Below are positions 7,855 to 16,876 of a DNA stretch of 64,000 nt, one piece after another; within the stretch, counting starts at the first letter, position 1; every line of letters starts with the position of its first letter. Origin of the DNA: Shewanella japonica. GTDB taxonomy: Bacteria > Pseudomonadota > Gammaproteobacteria > Enterobacterales > Shewanellaceae. The notes beneath the pieces were generated by a model. That model made no database searches, was not told the origin of the DNA, and was given only the letters and a program-made list of their open reading frames with translations. The DNA lies in contig NZ_CP020472.1 of NCBI RefSeq assembly GCF_002075795.1, forward strand, positions 107,001 to 171,000. Direction: 5' to 3'. The position numbers were made by a program, and so were the translations under genes.

Positions 7855-9774
7855 ATGATGTACATCAAATTGATGATATGGGGAATGCTATTGTGCATTT
7901 CAAATATTTGTCTCGCCGCTTCTGTTGAAGATTATTCACGCCATAGTGATTACTATAATGTAAAAATATCCCCTGACGGCAAGCATTTAGCCGTTTTAAT
8001 GAATGATGAAGGTCGAAAGAGACTTGCCTTTTTACGCACCGACAACTTTGAAGTTACTTTTGCGCTCAATTCCAGTGGCCGGGATCAACCTGCAGAATAT
8101 TACTGGGTCAATAATGAACGTGTCATCGTTCAAGTGGTACAGAGCCGTGGCAGATTAGAATTACCGATTAATTTAGGTGAAATCTTTGCCGTTAATTATG
8201 ACGGCAGTAAGCGTAAAATGATTTTCGGTATCCGATCTCAACCAGGTATTGTGCTGTCGGGATACGGTGGTTTTTTATTGGATAAACTTGAAGGTGATAA
8301 CAAGCACGTCTTAATTACCAAACGTTTGCTAAGTCGAAATGGCGATGTGCTGCCTGAAGTGACTAGACTTAATGTCTATACAGGCAAGGAGCGTAAAGTT
8401 AAACGTGCGCCAATTTCTTACAGCCAGTTTTTAGTTGATAATGATAGTGTGCCTAGGTTTGTTGTGGGAGTAGATAAAAACCATGACACTAAAATGTACT
8501 ATTCAGAGGGTAAAGGAGAAGATTGGCAAGTGTTTAATACAAAGTTTGACGGTGAGTTTACTCCGCTGACTTTTAGTAGTGATAATAAGTCAGTTTACGC
8601 ATTAAAAACTGAAGAAAATAAACCGAAAGGCCTGTATCGCTACGATTTAGATACTCAAAAAGAAACGTTTTTGTACCGCAGTGATATTGCTGACCCTACC
8701 TATGCTATTAGCTCTGATTTAAACGAAGTGTATGGTTTGAGAGTAGATGAAGACTATTCTAGTTATATTTTTATTAAACCTGACACCCAAGAAGCCAAAC
8801 TCCATAAAGCATTAATTCAAGCGTTCAATGGTGACAGTGTCGAAATTACCAGTAAAACAAAAGACGGTAAGCAAATGGTGGTGCGTGTTTCTAGTGACCG
8901 CAATCCCGGCTCATTTTATATATTCGATACAGACACAATGAGTGCACGTTATTTATTGTCGAGCAAACAATGGATTAAAAAAGAGCAGCAAGCTGAAACA
9001 GAACCTTTTCGAATTAAGTCTTCTGATGGTTTAGTGCTAAACGGTTACCTAACCCTTCCTATCGGTAAAAAACAAAATTTACCCACAGTGGTATTGCCTC
9101 ATGGAGGCCCGCATCTTCGAGATTATTGGCGATTCGATCCCCAAGCTCAAATGCTCGCAAATGCCGGTTATGCTGTCATTAAAGTGAACTTTCGAGGCTC
9201 TGATGGTTACGGAAAACACTTTATGGAAGCTGGCTACGGCGAGTGGGGAACGGGTATTCAAGATGATATAACTCAGGCATTAAATTATGCGATTCAAACC
9301 GGTGTGACCGATAAAAATCGTGTATGCATCTTTGGTGCGAGTTTTGGTGGTTATAGCGCTTTACAAAGTGCAATTCGAGAGCCGGATATGTATCAGTGCG
9401 CAATTGGCTACGTAGGGGTTTATGACCTACCTATGATGTTTGATGAAGGGGATATTAAGACATTAAATTGGGGAGGGTCTTACCTGAATAAAACTCTCGG
9501 TACTAACCCTGCTGAACTTATTGCCCAGTCTCCAAGTCGTAATGTCGATAAACTTAACGCGCCAGTACTTATTATTCATGGTGAGGATGATCAACGTGCT
9601 CACTTTGAGCATGCGTTAGCACTTAAAGAGGCGTTAGATGAAAAAGGCCATCCCTATGAATGGTTAGTTAAAGATAAAGAAGGACACGGTTTTTATAATG
9701 AAGAAAATATTCTAGAGGCCAACAAAGCGATTTTAGCTTTCTTAGAAAAGCACATTGGTGATTCGGCAAAGTAA
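7855..9774 (+). CDS. S9 (prolyl oligopeptidase) family peptidase, exported
   Basis: Predicted periplasmic serine peptidase of the DPP4/acylaminoacyl-peptidase class. An AAAGGAG six bases upstream points to ATG 7855 rather than the in-frame ATG at 7831, and this start gives a clean signal peptide ending in CLAA (about residues 1-23). Residues about 30-370 form a beta-propeller and 380-639 an alpha/beta-hydrolase domain. The catalytic triad is visible: Ser496 in GASFGG, Asp579 in HGEDDQR and His611 in EGHGF. The length of 639 fits the family. It is monocistronic, with a terminator after it. Substrates are probably short peptides; exact specificity cannot be read. Confidence 0.9.
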   Translation: MMYIKLMIWGMLLCISNICLAASVEDYSRHSDYYNVKISPDGKHLAVLMNDEGRKRLAFLRTDNFEVTFALNSSGRDQPAEYYWVNNERVIVQVVQSRGRLELPINLGEIFAVNYDGSKRKMIFGIRSQPGIVLSGYGGFLLDKLEGDNKHVLITKRLLSRNGDVLPEVTRLNVYTGKERKVKRAPISYSQFLVDNDSVPRFVVGVDKNHDTKMYYSEGKGEDWQVFNTKFDGEFTPLTFSSDNKSVYALKTEENKPKGLYRYDLDTQKETFLYRSDIADPTYAISSDLNEVYGLRVDEDYSSYIFIKPDTQEAKLHKALIQAFNGDSVEITSKTKDGKQMVVRVSSDRNPGSFYIFDTDTMSARYLLSSKQWIKKEQQAETEPFRIKSSDGLVLNGYLTLPIGKKQNLPTVVLPHGGPHLRDYWRFDPQAQMLANAGYAVIKVNFRGSDGYGKHFMEAGYGEWGTGIQDDITQALNYAIQTGVTDKNRVCIFGASFGGYSALQSAIREPDMYQCAIGYVGVYDLPMMFDEGDIKTLNWGGSYLNKTLGTNPAELIAQSPSRNVDKLNAPVLIIHGEDDQRAHFEHALALKEALDEKGHPYEWLVKDKEGHGFYNEENILEANKAILAFLEKHIGDSAK

Positions 9775-9791
9775 TCCATAGCTGATAACAC

Positions 9792-9843
9792 AATAAGCCC
9801 GTTAAGCCCCGCAATTTGTGGTGAGTTTATCGGGCTTTATTAT
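9792..9843. terminator. Terminator after the S9 peptidase
   Basis: AATAAGCCCG pairs with CGGGCTTTATT across a 29-nt loop that contains smaller pairings, followed by T-rich sequence. The A-rich 5' flank makes it potentially bidirectional. Confidence 0.65.
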
Positions 9844-10244
9844 TCTCAATATGTTGAGTTAATTGTGCTATTGATTAGTTAATCTATGACTCTCTTTACC
9901 TGCTAGATAACCAAATGCCAGCCAAAATCTTGTAGGTTTTTGTACAGGAAATAACCGTGCTAAATCAGCACATGGTTACCCTTAAATCTTGGTGAGATCT
10001 CGCTCACAATCTGAATCGATTGTTAATATAAGTTAGTCGACAGTTTACGTGATTAACATTATTTTAGCGTGCCTGTGTTGCCGTTAATGTCACAAACATT
10101 AAACGACCTGGCGTTTTATAGAAAACGGTTCACGCACAGTATTCCAACTCTTCAAACAGTAAACCAACCTGGCTGTCTCGCAGCACGGGGAAGCACTTGT
10201 GGTGTGGACTCTCTTAATCAGTTTTATTGTTTCGGACAAATAAA
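9844..10244 (+). other. Leader region of the BCCT transporter
   Basis: About 400 bases upstream of the transporter. An imperfect hairpin (GTGCT-AAATC-AGCAC flanked by TAACC and GGTTA) is seen near 9951-9977. I looked for glycine, guanidine and SAM riboswitch cores and found none. No credible ORF is present. Confidence 0.35.
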
Positions 10245-12197
10245 ATGAACAAACACTTCGAGCTTATTGATAAACCGACTTTTTTCGGTGCGTTGATATT
10301 ACTTTTTGCTGTGGTTATCCCTTTACTTATTTTCCCAGTTGAAGGGGCACAGTGGGTTGCTATCGCTAAAACATTTATGACAGATAAACTGGGCTTTGCT
10401 TATTTAGGTCTAGGTATTGCTGCTTTTTTCTTTATGATTTATATCGTTTTTTCAGATATAGGTCAGATTAAACTAGGGGATCCTGACGAGTCACCTGAGT
10501 TTGGGTTAGCCTCATGGGCAGCCATGCTGTTTTGTGGTGGTATTGGCGCAAGCATTTTGTATTGGGGCACCATTGAGTGGGCCTATTACTACCAGAGCCC
10601 ACCTTTTCAATTAGCGGCGGGAAGTGAAGAGGCAATTCGCTGGGCTGCGACTTATGGCTTGTTCCACTGGGGACCTATCGCTTGGTGTATTTATATGATC
10701 CCAGCGATTCCAATTGCGTATTTTTTCTATGTGCGCAAGCAGCCAGTATTAAAGGTGTCAGCTGCACTAATGCCTGTGATTGGTGAAGCCAATAGCTTTG
10801 GTAAGCTTGGTAAAGTGATTGATGTATTGTTTATTTTTGGTTTATTAGGTGGTGCAGCGACAACATTAGGCTTAGCAGCGCCATTAATTAACGAAGGCAT
10901 TAGTTATTTGTTTGGCATCCCTGCAACAACGGGTAGTCAAATTTGTGTGTTGATGTTGTGTACGGCTATTTTTGCCTATTCAGCTTATATGGGCATGGAT
11001 AAAGGCATCAAAATTCTCAGTAATATTAACTTTTGGGGCGCATTAGGCTTGTTAGTCTTTGTATTGGTTTGTGGCCCAACAATTTTTATGCTGGAAACCG
11101 GTCTAGACTCCATTGGCCGAATGCTATCTAACTTTTTTGTTATGGCAACATGGGCTGAGCCGTTTGGTGGCCTTGGCACCTTTGAAGATACTCACTTCCC
11201 ACAAGATTGGACAATTTTTTATTGGGCTTGGTGGCTAGTATTTGCGCCGAGTATGGGCTTGTTTATTGCCCGAATTTCTCGTGGCAGAACCATTAAGCAA
11301 ATGATCACCGGAGCAGTCTTTTTTGGCTCTTTGGGTTGCTCAATGTACTTCATTATATTGGGTAACTATGGTTTGTCTTTGCAGTTATCTGGGCAACTTG
11401 ATGTAGTCGCCCTGTTGAATAGCGAAGGGGCAACTAGGGCCATTTTCGCTATTTTAGAACAGCTGCCATTTAGCACTGTGGTCATCGCAGTCTTTACTTT
11501 GTTGTGCATCATTTTTACTGCGACAACGTTCGATTCGATTTCCTACATTTTAGCCTTAGTAGTACAAACCAATGTGACCGAAGATCCGATGCGTTGGAAC
11601 CGATTATTTTGGGCGTTTACATTATCCTTTATGCCTTCTGCTTTGATGTTTATGGGGGGCTTAGCTACCTTGCAAACTGCCGCAATTGTTGGTGGTTTAC
11701 CGCTCCTTGTTATTGCAGTGATGTTGATGATTTCAGGTGTTAAAGCCGCGTCATTGGATTTAAGCCATCAAGATGACTATGTCGACCCTGTGATTAATAT
11801 TTCTGATTTACCCGATGTTGATCCTTGGAGCAAAGAAGGCCAAGCCTTAGCGCGCTTTGAATTGTTACGTGACAATGCTATTGATGCTGCCAATGCCGAA
11901 CGAGCAGCCAATGAGGCAATATGGTTGCTGAAAAAGCAGTTACGTCGAGAAGCATTATCACGTGGTGAGTCGAGTGTAGAGTTAGGGAATGCACCCGATG
12001 ATATTATCGAGCAGCTACAACAATTAACCGCTGACGCGGCAAAAGCTAAAGAGTCTAAACTTGCAGCTTCAACACTGGCGCAAGAAGCCAGAACATCATT
12101 TAATGATTTGATGCGCAGCAAAGAAGAACAAGAGTTGCAATTCGAACAAGAGGAAGTGAAGTTAGCGATTCAAGCTAGGTTAAACTCATCTAATTAA
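10245..12197 (+). CDS. BCCT family betaine/choline/carnitine transporter
   Basis: Secondary transporter for quaternary-ammonium compounds in the inner membrane. I place the start at ATG 10245 (MNKHFELIDK); a TTG six codons upstream is less likely. About 12 hydrophobic helices span residues 10-500. The family signature region is near residues 320-335 (WTIFYWAWW), followed by SRGRTIKQM, and an earlier GGIGASILYWGTIEW is characteristic. A cytoplasmic tail of about 150 residues, Ala/Glu/Gln-rich and probably coiled-coil, extends past the core; such tails act as osmosensors in some BCCT proteins. The substrate (betaine, choline or carnitine) cannot be fixed from sequence. Confidence 0.9.
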   Translation: MNKHFELIDKPTFFGALILLFAVVIPLLIFPVEGAQWVAIAKTFMTDKLGFAYLGLGIAAFFFMIYIVFSDIGQIKLGDPDESPEFGLASWAAMLFCGGIGASILYWGTIEWAYYYQSPPFQLAAGSEEAIRWAATYGLFHWGPIAWCIYMIPAIPIAYFFYVRKQPVLKVSAALMPVIGEANSFGKLGKVIDVLFIFGLLGGAATTLGLAAPLINEGISYLFGIPATTGSQICVLMLCTAIFAYSAYMGMDKGIKILSNINFWGALGLLVFVLVCGPTIFMLETGLDSIGRMLSNFFVMATWAEPFGGLGTFEDTHFPQDWTIFYWAWWLVFAPSMGLFIARISRGRTIKQMITGAVFFGSLGCSMYFIILGNYGLSLQLSGQLDVVALLNSEGATRAIFAILEQLPFSTVVIAVFTLLCIIFTATTFDSISYILALVVQTNVTEDPMRWNRLFWAFTLSFMPSALMFMGGLATLQTAAIVGGLPLLVIAVMLMISGVKAASLDLSHQDDYVDPVINISDLPDVDPWSKEGQALARFELLRDNAIDAANAERAANEAIWLLKKQLRREALSRGESSVELGNAPDDIIEQLQQLTADAAKAKESKLAASTLAQEARTSFNDLMRSKEEQELQFEQEEVKLAIQARLNSSN

Positions 12198-12313
12198 GGA
12201 TAAGTAACGACTAATAAGATGGCGAACACTGGATGAGTTAGCCATCTCTTTTTAGTTTTGCTGTTTGCGTTGTGCATTGAATTAGTAGAAGTCTTACATA
12301 GCCAAGCAGCAAG

Positions 12314-13234
12314 TTACTCTTGGCCGTTCCACAATAATTTGCCTGTATTGGTGAGGTCGTATCCGCCTAACGTGGCAGCTAGTCTGATGGATTCAGGTTG
12401 TTGCAGTAAATCTAGCAACTGCTGCAATTGGCGTCTAAAGTAAATGCCCTGTGGCATCACTAAATCAAAGGATTCCGTTAAAATCGGTACAAAGCTTAAT
12501 CCGCTTTCAAGCGCTACAGATTGGCAACCAAAACCGATATCTGCATTATGTCGTGCTATATAACCTGCTAATTCCCGTTCGCTTTGCGCCACCAAGGTAG
12601 AGTTAAGGTATTTGAAGTTAAAACCTTGTTTTAACAACCATTGCTCTAGGTGTTGTTGGCTACCAGAGCCTGCTTGACGAGCGACCCAACGCCATGATTT
12701 AAATGAGGTATTGGTGGCAGAGTTTGCTAAGGCTTCGTATTGCTCAAACGTCTCTGAGCGCATCATTAACCCTTGTTTGCGGTTATAGCCATGCACCAAC
12801 AACCATTGTTTATGATTTGGGTAACTGGTTAATAATTCATGATAACTCAGGCTATCGTCTTCAAGGCTTCCCCAATGCAATGCACAGATATCAGCATACC
12901 CTTGAGATAATACATCTAATCCTAAGCCTGAACCTGTTGAACTATAGCTAATGAGTTCAGTGGTACCTACCTGTGACATGGTTTTAGCAACCAACATAGA
13001 CAGTAGTGGATCGTCGCTGCCCGTGATGTGCATTCGATCAGATAGCATTCCGCTATGACAAGATTCCATCAGCCACCGATCTACCAGTATTTTGGGAAAT
13101 AGCCATTTCCCCGTAGCTTTTGTGGCAGGCAAAATACGCTCATTGGCCATTGAGCTGACCGAGTCTTCATCGAGCGACAAGTACTCTGCAACCTGAGTTA
13201 AACTCATGTAGGTCAATTCGTTAGCTTGGGTCAT
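12314..13234 (-). CDS. Excisionase-type HTH regulator with periplasmic-binding-like ligand domain
   Basis: One-component regulator of 306 residues. Residues about 8-58 match the MerR/excisionase helix-turn-helix (SLTQVAEYLSLDEDSVSSMA, then GKWLFPKILVDRWL). Residues 65-306 resemble the type-2 periplasmic-binding domain found in molybdate/tungstate-linked regulators (PBP-like), with GSDDPLLSMLV at its start, SSTGSGLGLD, and RQAGSGSQQHLEQWL as a likely hinge. No signal peptide, so the ligand is sensed in the cytoplasm. Proteins of this layout often sit near molybdenum or formate-dehydrogenase genes, but none is adjacent here; the orphan ModA-like protein lies 35 kb away. Confidence 0.8.
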   Translation of the reverse strand: MTQANELTYMSLTQVAEYLSLDEDSVSSMANERILPATKATGKWLFPKILVDRWLMESCHSGMLSDRMHITGSDDPLLSMLVAKTMSQVGTTELISYSSTGSGLGLDVLSQGYADICALHWGSLEDDSLSYHELLTSYPNHKQWLLVHGYNRKQGLMMRSETFEQYEALANSATNTSFKSWRWVARQAGSGSQQHLEQWLLKQGFNFKYLNSTLVAQSERELAGYIARHNADIGFGCQSVALESGLSFVPILTESFDLVMPQGIYFRRQLQQLLDLLQQPESIRLAATLGGYDLTNTGKLLWNGQE

Positions 13235-13449
13235 GCAATATCCTTAAAGAGCGTATTTCTGTTTAAACAATATGTGTTAAACGTATTTGTCGATTATAAA
13301 AAATGTGCGGCCAAATAGCACTGCTTGTATATCAAGAACCGTGAATAGATATCGTGAATAGTGACTTTGTCTATAAAACTGCGGTTTGAGTCACAACGGC
13401 TTAGCTTTTTTAGGTAAAGCAATTCAGTGAGTTCTGTGGAAAGTAGGCA

Positions 13450-13481
13450 CAAAAAAGGCGAGAAATTATTCTCGCCTTTTG
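13450..13481. terminator. Terminator after gor (bidirectional)
   Basis: AAAAGGCGAGAA, loop ATTA, TTCTCGCCTTTT: a perfect 12-bp stem with A and T flanks. It lies just beyond the gor stop codon on the minus strand. Confidence 0.85.
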
Positions 13482-13511
13482 ATGAGTTGAATCCGTCAAA
13501 TGATTCAGTGC

Positions 13512-14867
13512 TTAGCGCATAGTGACAAACTCTTCTGCGCCAGTTGGGTGAATCGCAACAACTGCATCAAAGTCTGCTTTTGTCGCGCCCATTTTCATGG
13601 CAACACCAAAGCCTTGGAGGATTTCATCCATACCAAAACCAATGCCGTGAATACCAACAACCACTTCATTTTCACCTGCGCAAATCAGCTTCATTTTACA
13701 CGCTTGTCGGTGAGCTGTAATAGCGGTGTACATTGAAGTAAAACCAGAGGTATACACTTTAATGTTGTCTTCGCCGAATTGTTCAACTGCTTCTGGTTCA
13801 GTTAATCCCATAGTACCAATTGGTGGGTGACTGAATACGACCGTTGGGATCACGCTGTAATCCATTTTTGCATTTGGCATGTTGCCAAATAGACGTTCTG
13901 ATAATAAGCGACCCGCTTTAACGGCAACTGGTGTTAATTCAACACCGCCTTCCATGATGTCACCGACACAATAAATACCTTTTGCTGTCGTATTTTGTTG
14001 CTCGTCAGTGACCACGTAGCCTTTGTCATTCAGTTTCACATCAGTGTTTTCAAGGCCAATGTTTCCTGTAGAAGGAGAGCGCCCAATAGCCCAAATTAAG
14101 CTATCAACAGTGATGCTTTCACCATTTTCAAGTTCAAGGGTTAGGCTGTCATCTGCATTTTTAACCACAGCTTTTGGAATGCTGTGCGTGTGCAGGGTTG
14201 GGCCATCTGTCGCCATCGCTTCTACAAGCGTGTCGGTCAAAATAGGATCAAAATTACGTAGTGGGGCATGTTTACGTACTAATAAATGCGTTTCGCTACC
14301 GAGTGCATGTAATACGCCAGCAAGCTCAACGGCAATGTAGCCTGCACCCACAACAGCAACACGTTTAGGTTGCTCACGTAATGCAAAGAAGCCATCTGAA
14401 TCAATACCGTATTCAGCGCCAGGAATATTTGGAATAGTCGGCGCACCACCAGTGGCGATAAGGATATGATCAGCCGTGTAATGCTCGCCATTGACTTCAA
14501 TGGTATTACCGTCAACAAACTTACCGTAACCGTTCAATAGGGTGACATTATTACTGGCAAATCCGCGGCCATATGCCTCATGAATACGGCCAATATAGGC
14601 TTCACGGTTATCGACTAACGTATTCCAATTAAAGTCGTTCACTGTAACGTCAAAACCGTAATCTTTGGCGTATAAATGCATGGATTCAGCAACATGAGCG
14701 CCATACCACATGACTTTTTTCGGTACACAACCCACGTTGACGCATGTTCCGCCAACATGTTTTGCTTCAATAACCAAAACTTTTGCGCCACGCATTGCCG
14801 CGCGATTACCTGAAGCGATACCACCACTACCTGCGCCAAGGCAGATATAGTCATAATGTTGAGCCAT
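13512..14867 (-). CDS. gor: Glutathione-disulfide reductase
   Basis: FAD-dependent cytoplasmic enzyme that reduces oxidised glutathione with NADPH. At 451 residues it matches the E. coli enzyme. It has an N-terminal FAD dinucleotide fold ([10 protein letters not shown]), the redox disulfide Cys42 and Cys47 in [13 protein letters not shown], a second nucleotide fold ([15 protein letters not shown]) followed by VRKHAPLR with basic residues for NADPH, an FAD-binding GDI near residue 305, and the C-terminal catalytic HPTGAEE with His440. The gene is monocistronic, with its own terminator. Confidence 0.97.
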   Translation of the reverse strand: MAQHYDYICLGAGSGGIASGNRAAMRGAKVLVIEAKHVGGTCVNVGCVPKKVMWYGAHVAESMHLYAKDYGFDVTVNDFNWNTLVDNREAYIGRIHEAYGRGFASNNVTLLNGYGKFVDGNTIEVNGEHYTADHILIATGGAPTIPNIPGAEYGIDSDGFFALREQPKRVAVVGAGYIAVELAGVLHALGSETHLLVRKHAPLRNFDPILTDTLVEAMATDGPTLHTHSIPKAVVKNADDSLTLELENGESITVDSLIWAIGRSPSTGNIGLENTDVKLNDKGYVVTDEQQNTTAKGIYCVGDIMEGGVELTPVAVKAGRLLSERLFGNMPNAKMDYSVIPTVVFSHPPIGTMGLTEPEAVEQFGEDNIKVYTSGFTSMYTAITAHRQACKMKLICAGENEVVVGIHGIGFGMDEILQGFGVAMKMGATKADFDAVVAIHPTGAEEFVTMR

Positions 14868-15140
14868 GTTAACCCTCTCTATTATTGATACTTGAATCAG
14901 ATTGCTAATACGGCAACCTGACTTTTATTAAGCGTTTATGTGAGTTTGACAATTTTTATTGCAGCCATTGTAGGGGGGAATGTCATCACAAGCTAGTTTC
15001 TAAGACCGTAAAGTCGGCTAATTTATTGCAGTGAAAAGCTGACACTGTACCTTCAAACGCTCAATCAATGGTGCTTAAACTTGAGAAAGTAACGCATTAT
15101 TAATTCAAGTACGCTCACTCAGTATGACCAAGTACTAGGT

Positions 15141-15704
15141 TTATCGGCGATATTGACATTCAGCCTGTTGGCCTTGAGTAGGGCCTGAACCTTGGCAGTC
15201 CATACATTGCCACTCATCTTGTCGATGGGATAATTCTGTTTGCAAATAGCTGGCATCTTTATTGTGCTTGAGTTGTGTTGATAATTGTTTGATGCGACTA
15301 GCCAACCAGCGGCAGCTCGGATCGTTGGCAACCACCATCTTGGGAGAAACCTTGGCGGCAGAGGCATCGCGCATTGAGACTGGGTTTGATGACACTTGTA
15401 TGGTGTCCGCTCTATCTAACTGCATTTCATCTGCAGCATATTCAAGCGCACTTTGTGACTGTGGTATGGCGATGGGTTGACCTTGGCTGTCTAGCACGCT
15501 GCCAATGGGAAGCGCATTTGTGGGGTTTTGTTGATTGATATTTTTTGATTGACGCAGCTGGGTTAAATCACTTGCTTGCGTTTGAAGACTAAACAATAGC
15601 AATACAGTGATAATAAAAGAGGTAACCAGTAAATGAATATGATGGGAAAATTGGCGGATAAACCAATAGCATAATAGGCGATATGATCCCTGAGTGTGTT
15701 TCAT
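15141..15704 (-). CDS. Uncharacterised exported small protein
   Basis: I do not recognise a family. An AAAGGA six bases upstream supports ATG 15704 (MKHTQGSYR) rather than the ATG two codons earlier. The N-terminal 45 residues contain a long basic stretch then a hydrophobic helix ending in LQTQA-S, a signal peptide or anchor, so the 187-residue product is probably periplasmic. The mature part is Gln/Ser/Ala-rich and low in structure, and the C-terminal 60 residues hold four Cys (one in SCRW, a CMDC pair, and one in AECQ) that could form disulfides or bind a metal. A perfect 17-bp palindrome lies 29 bases upstream. Confidence 0.7.
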   Translation of the reverse strand: MKHTQGSYRLLCYWFIRQFSHHIHLLVTSFIITVLLLFSLQTQASDLTQLRQSKNINQQNPTNALPIGSVLDSQGQPIAIPQSQSALEYAADEMQLDRADTIQVSSNPVSMRDASAAKVSPKMVVANDPSCRWLASRIKQLSTQLKHNKDASYLQTELSHRQDEWQCMDCQGSGPTQGQQAECQYRR

Positions 15705-15732
15705 CAGCATTCCTTTGCTTTAGTTAAACGAG

Positions 15733-15749
15733 TACCACATCATGTGGTA
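15733..15749. promoter_or_regulatory. Perfect 17-bp palindrome upstream of the exported protein
   Basis: TACCACAT, central C, ATGTGGTA. It lies 29 bases upstream of the start at 15704 and could be an operator. No neighbouring regulator is an obvious match. Confidence 0.45.
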
Positions 15750-15750
15750 T

Positions 15751-15821
15751 GACTCACTTAGCTTAGAAGGGAATAGGGGGATTTGCCAAACACAGAGATG
15801 TTTTAGTCTGAGCTAAGTGTC
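15751..15821. repeat. Imperfect inverted repeat
   Basis: GACTCACTTAGCTTAGA (15751-15767) is almost the reverse complement of TCTGAGCTAAGTGTC (15807-15821), with a 39-nt loop. It lies between the outer-membrane protein gene and the exported-protein gene and may end transcription of the former. Confidence 0.4.
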
Positions 15822-15845
15822 AGGCACTTTAGGTATTACTGATAA

Positions 15846-16580
15846 TTAAAAGCGCCAAGTTAAGTAAATGCCGCCAAAGCTTTCGTCTAAACTCCCTGTA
15901 TAACCTTCGGCTTTGGCCTCTTGTTTAATATCATCCATGGCGATGACATGGCTGAATTGAGCACTAAGAGCAAGGTTATCTGAAATTTCATAATTGGCTT
16001 CAATTCCCATTTGGAAATGGTTTGCCCCATTATGCTCTTCAGTTGCATATTGAAAATCAAATCCTTGGGTAATATATGGCGTAACAGTAAATCGCTCACT
16101 GAGTTGCCAAGGGCTATGGAGGCTCACTTCAACAAAGTAGCCGCCAGCTTGCGTTGAATAGGTATAAGCAACAGAAGGGACTAACCATTCAACGGCGGTA
16201 TAAGTCATCTCAGCAAACAACTCGTTGTCGTTAGCGCGTTCATCGCCGTAAAACTCAAGACGTTGATAACCTATAATGGTTTCTAGATTGTCATGGAGGT
16301 GAAGTTCATACTCAAGCCCCCAATTATATTCAATGTAATGCGTTGAATCGCCTCTGATTACAGCTGCATATGCTGTTAAATCACCTGTTGATACTGCAGC
16401 AGCACCAGAATATATGCCACCACTTTCTAGGTTGTTGCGCCCTTCTGAGATGTATTTTGAATCCCAACCTAAAGCAACACCAAAACTGAGGTCTTCGGCA
16501 TGGGCATGAGACGATGTTGTTAGGCATGTGGATATCAGGCTTAGTGTTGTCACTAATAAAGGGGATAATTTAGTTCGCAT
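15846..16580 (-). CDS. Outer-membrane beta-barrel protein (TorF-like)
   Basis: Predicted outer-membrane protein of the TorF-type putative porin family. I choose ATG 16580, which has GAGAAAGG eight bases upstream; the ATG at 16604 has none. The protein then has 244 residues, with a signal peptide ending near HAHA-EDL. Alternating beta-strand pattern fills the mature part (GVALGWDSKYISEGRNN at the start), and it ends in the aromatic YLTWRF typical of BAM substrates. Family members lack known solutes. It is not in an operon with its neighbours. Confidence 0.75.
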   Translation of the reverse strand: MRTKLSPLLVTTLSLISTCLTTSSHAHAEDLSFGVALGWDSKYISEGRNNLESGGIYSGAAAVSTGDLTAYAAVIRGDSTHYIEYNWGLEYELHLHDNLETIIGYQRLEFYGDERANDNELFAEMTYTAVEWLVPSVAYTYSTQAGGYFVEVSLHSPWQLSERFTVTPYITQGFDFQYATEEHNGANHFQMGIEANYEISDNLALSAQFSHVIAMDDIKQEAKAEGYTGSLDESFGGIYLTWRF

Positions 16581-16876
16581 TTCGACAACCTTTCTCAAAA
16601 TCATATATTCAATAAAGGAGAATACCTGAAAAACATTTTTTGGAAATGATAACGAGTTAGATTTGCGATCGAGTTGTCAATATCTTCAGTGTAAAGTTTG
16701 CGTAAAAAAATCTGGGTGTTCACTCACGTTTTTTAAGCTTATTTTAATATACGTGTTTAGTGTATAGACAATACCAAATCGGTGAGCTCAAAACTGCTAT
16801 AGACTTGAATTTACAGCTTGTTGCCCTTATTAATGGATAAAGGCCACAATTACCCTATTTCCCCGAGGAATCACCT

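Noticed and set aside
9844..10244. Possible riboswitch before the BCCT gene
   Set aside because: The conserved cores of glycine, guanidine and SAM riboswitches are absent; only a weak hairpin is present.
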